From Pseudobacteriovorax antillogorgiicola (GTDB taxonomy: Bacteria > Bdellovibrionota_B > Oligoflexia > Oligoflexales > Oligoflexaceae), in NCBI RefSeq assembly GCF_900177345.1, contig NZ_FWZT01000007.1:62001-126000 (forward strand): DNA of 64,000 nt, in the 5' to 3' direction. The notes beneath the pieces were generated by a model. It was not told the DNA's origin and ran no database searches. It was given only the letters and a program-made list of their open reading frames with translations. Made by a program: the position numbers and the translations under genes. Position 1 is the stretch's first letter, and every line of letters begins with the position of its first letter. This document shows, in pieces, positions 62,006 to 64,000 of this stretch.

Positions 62006-62488
62006 TCAACGAGGCTTGATTTCGAAAGCGGTGCTGCATAGGTCATGGAGAAGTTGTTTGACAATCATCTCATGGGTCATGACGGACGAGGAATCCATAA
62101 TCCAGGATAGTCCTCCTAGAGCATCCATCCTGGCTTCGAAGACGTGCACCCGTTCTCGGTGCTGCCTGAAACCTAAGGTGGATTCTAATATCGCTTCCAT
62201 CTTTGCGCCAGACCTTTCTAGACGGATCTGTAGATTCTTGATCATTACCACGAAGCCCTTCATATGGTGCTCCTGATCGCAATAGATCGGCAACAGCTTG
62301 AGCCTTTTGGCCTGATCAACGTATTCATTGTAGGTATTCACCGATAAGACCAGATCTTGGTAAATCTCGTTGATCGTGCCAATTACAGCCATTTTATTGT
62401 GGGCTTTGATTTCATGGGGATTGTCTAGTTGCCATCGACCGTTTTGAAAACTTGAATGAGCCAGCGTTTTAATCCAAAAAAGATCCAT
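62006..62488 (-). CDS. Protein of unknown function in the nnrD operon
   Basis: About 160 residues, mostly helical, no membrane segment. Features: MDLFWIKTLAHSS start, a Met/His-rich segment (YCDQEHHMKGFVVMIKNLQIRLERSGAKMEA) and a C-terminus with HEMIVKQLLHDL. ATG 62488 follows AAGGAG by 6 nt. It starts 19 nt after the TPR/beta-barrel gene and ends 13 nt before the 61693 gene. Possibly a small regulatory or scaffold protein; nothing recognised. Confidence 0.6.
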   Translation of the reverse strand: MDLFWIKTLAHSSFQNGRWQLDNPHEIKAHNKMAVIGTINEIYQDLVLSVNTYNEYVDQAKRLKLLPIYCDQEHHMKGFVVMIKNLQIRLERSGAKMEAILESTLGFRQHRERVHVFEARMDALGGLSWIMDSSSVMTHEMIVKQLLHDLCSTAFEIKPR

Positions 62489-62507
62489 CAAAAACTCCTT
62501 ATCCTTC

Positions 62508-64000
62508 CTAGAAGCGATACTGAGCACGAAGTTTGGCGACGATCGCTGTCGTATAGGTGGCAAAGTTTTCGGTGATTGCCACTCTTGTTTCGTTCGAGTC
62601 GGGTTCGATGCTTTGCACTTTGCGGTCGTGGGTCACGACGCTTGCCTCAGCAGAAAGCCAGTCGGTAAAGACTCCTTTTAATACGAGCCCTCCACCGATG
62701 TTGTCCTGCTCAAAGCCAACCACTGGAATCGAGTTCAGGTTGTGAAGGCGGTTACCGCCAAGTTGTTCGTAGTGTCCCCGAGCGCCCATAGCCAACTTGG
62801 GAGTAAAGGAGTACATAACTTGACCGTATAAGCGGCCAAGCCAATCAGGGCCATCAGTGGTTGATTGGCTATAGCTGAATTGGGATAGCATTCCTACACC
62901 CTTGACGCTCACTTTCTCGCTAACCTTGGCTTCAATAGCGAGAAGCTCGTCGGTGCGCTCCATGTATTGTGCCTGGTCAACATTGACGTTCGTGTACCTT
63001 GCCCTTAAAAGCAGGGAGTAGTTTTGATTTTGCTGACCAAGCTGGAGGTATACGGAAGGAAGCGATGCTGATAACGAGCTGTCCCCATCGCTGACAAGGT
63101 GGATATAGCTGGCACCAAACCCTAGCCAGGAGTTGTTCCCGATGTTCCATTCCGGAGCGAGGTCGAGATGGGCTCTTGCGATGGTAGAAGCTTGGGTTCT
63201 GTTAATCAGAAGCGTTTCGATCTCATGGTCGTAGTCTTCAGTGATGGCAAGCGAGGATTCACTGGTACTCCCAGACTGCGCCCTAAGGCCAAGTGAAGTG
63301 TGAAAGTGACTTGGGTTTGGGGTCTCGCTACTACCCAAAGGGATGTCGTAACCTACTTGACCATCGACACCTAGCCATGTCTGGCTCGTGGATACGGATC
63401 GAACCCCAGAGAAGTCTTGCTCCTGAGAGTCGACATCAACGAAGCCACTCACCTGGTTATTAGCAATCAAAAAGCCGGGGCTGACATAAGAGGGGGGCTT
63501 GGGTGTCTTGGGGGAGATTGGGCCCGAAGGCTCAGGGGTGGGGGGCCTAGGGTTAGGGCCTGGGTTAGCTTCGTTCAAGTTCTTTCGTTGTTCGGCGAGC
63601 ATCATGTCTTCAGCCTGCTTCTGGAGGGCTTTCTTGCTACGCATCAGTTTGGACGGGAGAACGACAGCCTGATCAAAAAAGCCAACCGCCTCCGGGTACT
63701 TTTTTAGGCGGAGAGCTGAAACTCCGCCGTAATAGCTAGCAAGATCGAGAAGAGGGTGGCCACTTGGCACCCGCTGAAAGGCTTCCAAGGCTCCCTCGTA
63801 GCGACGTCTTCGATAGAAGGTCTGGCCATATTCGAATGAGGTTTCTGGATCGAGGGTACTCAGATCCAGCTGTTTAAATAGTCTATAGGCTTGGCGGTGT
63901 CGCCCGAGCCGGTAAAGGCTCTTGGCAATGTAGATCCTCGATGGCTCGTGGCTTGGGTAAATCTTTAGAATTCTTGAGTAAACTGAAATCGCATCATCAT
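62508..64000 (-). CDS. TPR protein with C-terminal beta-barrel-like domain (5' partial)
   Basis: The frame stays open to the right edge, so the N-terminus is missing; an apparent start at 63788 is only an internal TTG. The visible protein begins with TPR-like helices (for example SRILKIYPSHEPSRIYIAKSLYRLG and RRRYEGALEAFQRVPSGH). A Pro-rich linker (PGPNPRPPTPEP) follows. The last 330 residues are alternating strands with aromatic ends and terminate in ..LRAQYRF, the C-terminal Phe of outer-membrane barrels. It may be an outer-membrane lipoprotein-modifier-like or surface assembly protein. First gene of the minus operon in view. Confidence 0.75.
   Translation of the reverse strand, partial: DDAISVYSRILKIYPSHEPSRIYIAKSLYRLGRHRQAYRLFKQLDLSTLDPETSFEYGQTFYRRRRYEGALEAFQRVPSGHPLLDLASYYGGVSALRLKKYPEAVGFFDQAVVLPSKLMRSKKALQKQAEDMMLAEQRKNLNEANPGPNPRPPTPEPSGPISPKTPKPPSYVSPGFLIANNQVSGFVDVDSQEQDFSGVRSVSTSQTWLGVDGQVGYDIPLGSSETPNPSHFHTSLGLRAQSGSTSESSLAITEDYDHEIETLLINRTQASTIARAHLDLAPEWNIGNNSWLGFGASYIHLVSDGDSSLSASLPSVYLQLGQQNQNYSLLLRARYTNVNVDQAQYMERTDELLAIEAKVSEKVSVKGVGMLSQFSYSQSTTDGPDWLGRLYGQVMYSFTPKLAMGARGHYEQLGGNRLHNLNSIPVVGFEQDNIGGGLVLKGVFTDWLSAEASVVTHDRKVQSIEPDSNETRVAITENFATYTTAIVAKLRAQYRF

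Noticed and set aside
63786-63788. TTG as the start of the rightmost gene
   Set aside because: In-frame TPR-like coding sequence continues beyond it to the window edge.

Overview
The window is a chromosomal stretch of moderate GC from a Gram-negative, aerobic bacterium. It carries a caa3-type cytochrome oxidase, Mla-type lipid transport, an outer-membrane-type export lipoprotein, Prc protease and Tat. Tandem ArsA-like ATPases, lysine/alanine-rich histone-like proteins, 7TM-DISM and Ser/Thr-kinase sensors and many TTG/GTG starts fit a Bdellovibrionota/Oligoflexia-like lineage. That placement is inference from gene content, not a database result. No phage, plasmid, transposase or CRISPR array is visible. 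TTG or GTG starts with good Shine-Dalgarno (SD) sites are common, and I moved many starts accordingly.

Layout. 1-4616: coxB (cut by the left edge), ctaD, ctaE, ctaF, then ctaG. 4617-8946: three identical tRNA-Asp(GUC) genes, each with its own promoter, interleaved with a CheA-like 7TM sensor kinase and a zinc-binding DUF2796 protein. 8947-15949: cNMP-EAL protein, FAD oxidoreductase, GNAT enzyme, ribA, an intergenic segment read here as an unannotated Fur-controlled small RNA, a Wza-like lipoprotein, an EEP hydrolase and ogt. 15958-19718 (minus): gluQ-thiL-SprT-like-methyltransferase operon. 19821-24270: murI, a periplasmic-binding-fold protein and PBP1A. 24475-32545: diguanylate cyclase, pyruvate kinase and a giant kinase-ATPase-TPR protein. 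32586-38489: a MITE-like element, tatA, the ArsA pair and mlaEFD. 38584-49588: a small membrane protein, a second repeat copy, Prc, two linked ABC systems, a histone H1-like protein, PilZ and an IrrE-like protein. 49669-57259: acetoacetyl-CoA synthetase, HU-like protein, folK, a NagD-like phosphatase, pdxA and a UvrA-family protein. 57418-64000: lipoprotein, membrane zincin-like protein, and a six-gene minus operon ending with a TPR/beta-barrel protein cut by the right edge.

Themes. Cyclic-di-GMP turnover and sensing recur (EAL, GGDEF, PilZ). Envelope maintenance is prominent (MurI, PBP1A with a putative activator, Mla, Prc, ABC exporters). Several proteins look like pseudo-enzymes: a receiver without phospho-acceptor, an IrrE-like protein with HLLGH, a rhodanese without Cys, and a SpoIIE-like domain without metal ligands. 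GluQRS, which modifies queuosine on tRNA-Asp, sits about 11-15 kb from the tRNA-Asp cluster.

The strongest new candidate is the minus-strand RNA at 13236-13408. A 27-bp Fur-box-like palindrome lies exactly between its predicted -35 and -10. The transcript folds into a perfect three-way junction with exposed C-rich loops and ends in a hairpin plus nine U. Second come a small element with perfect 17-bp terminal inverted repeats and its diverged relative 7 kb away.
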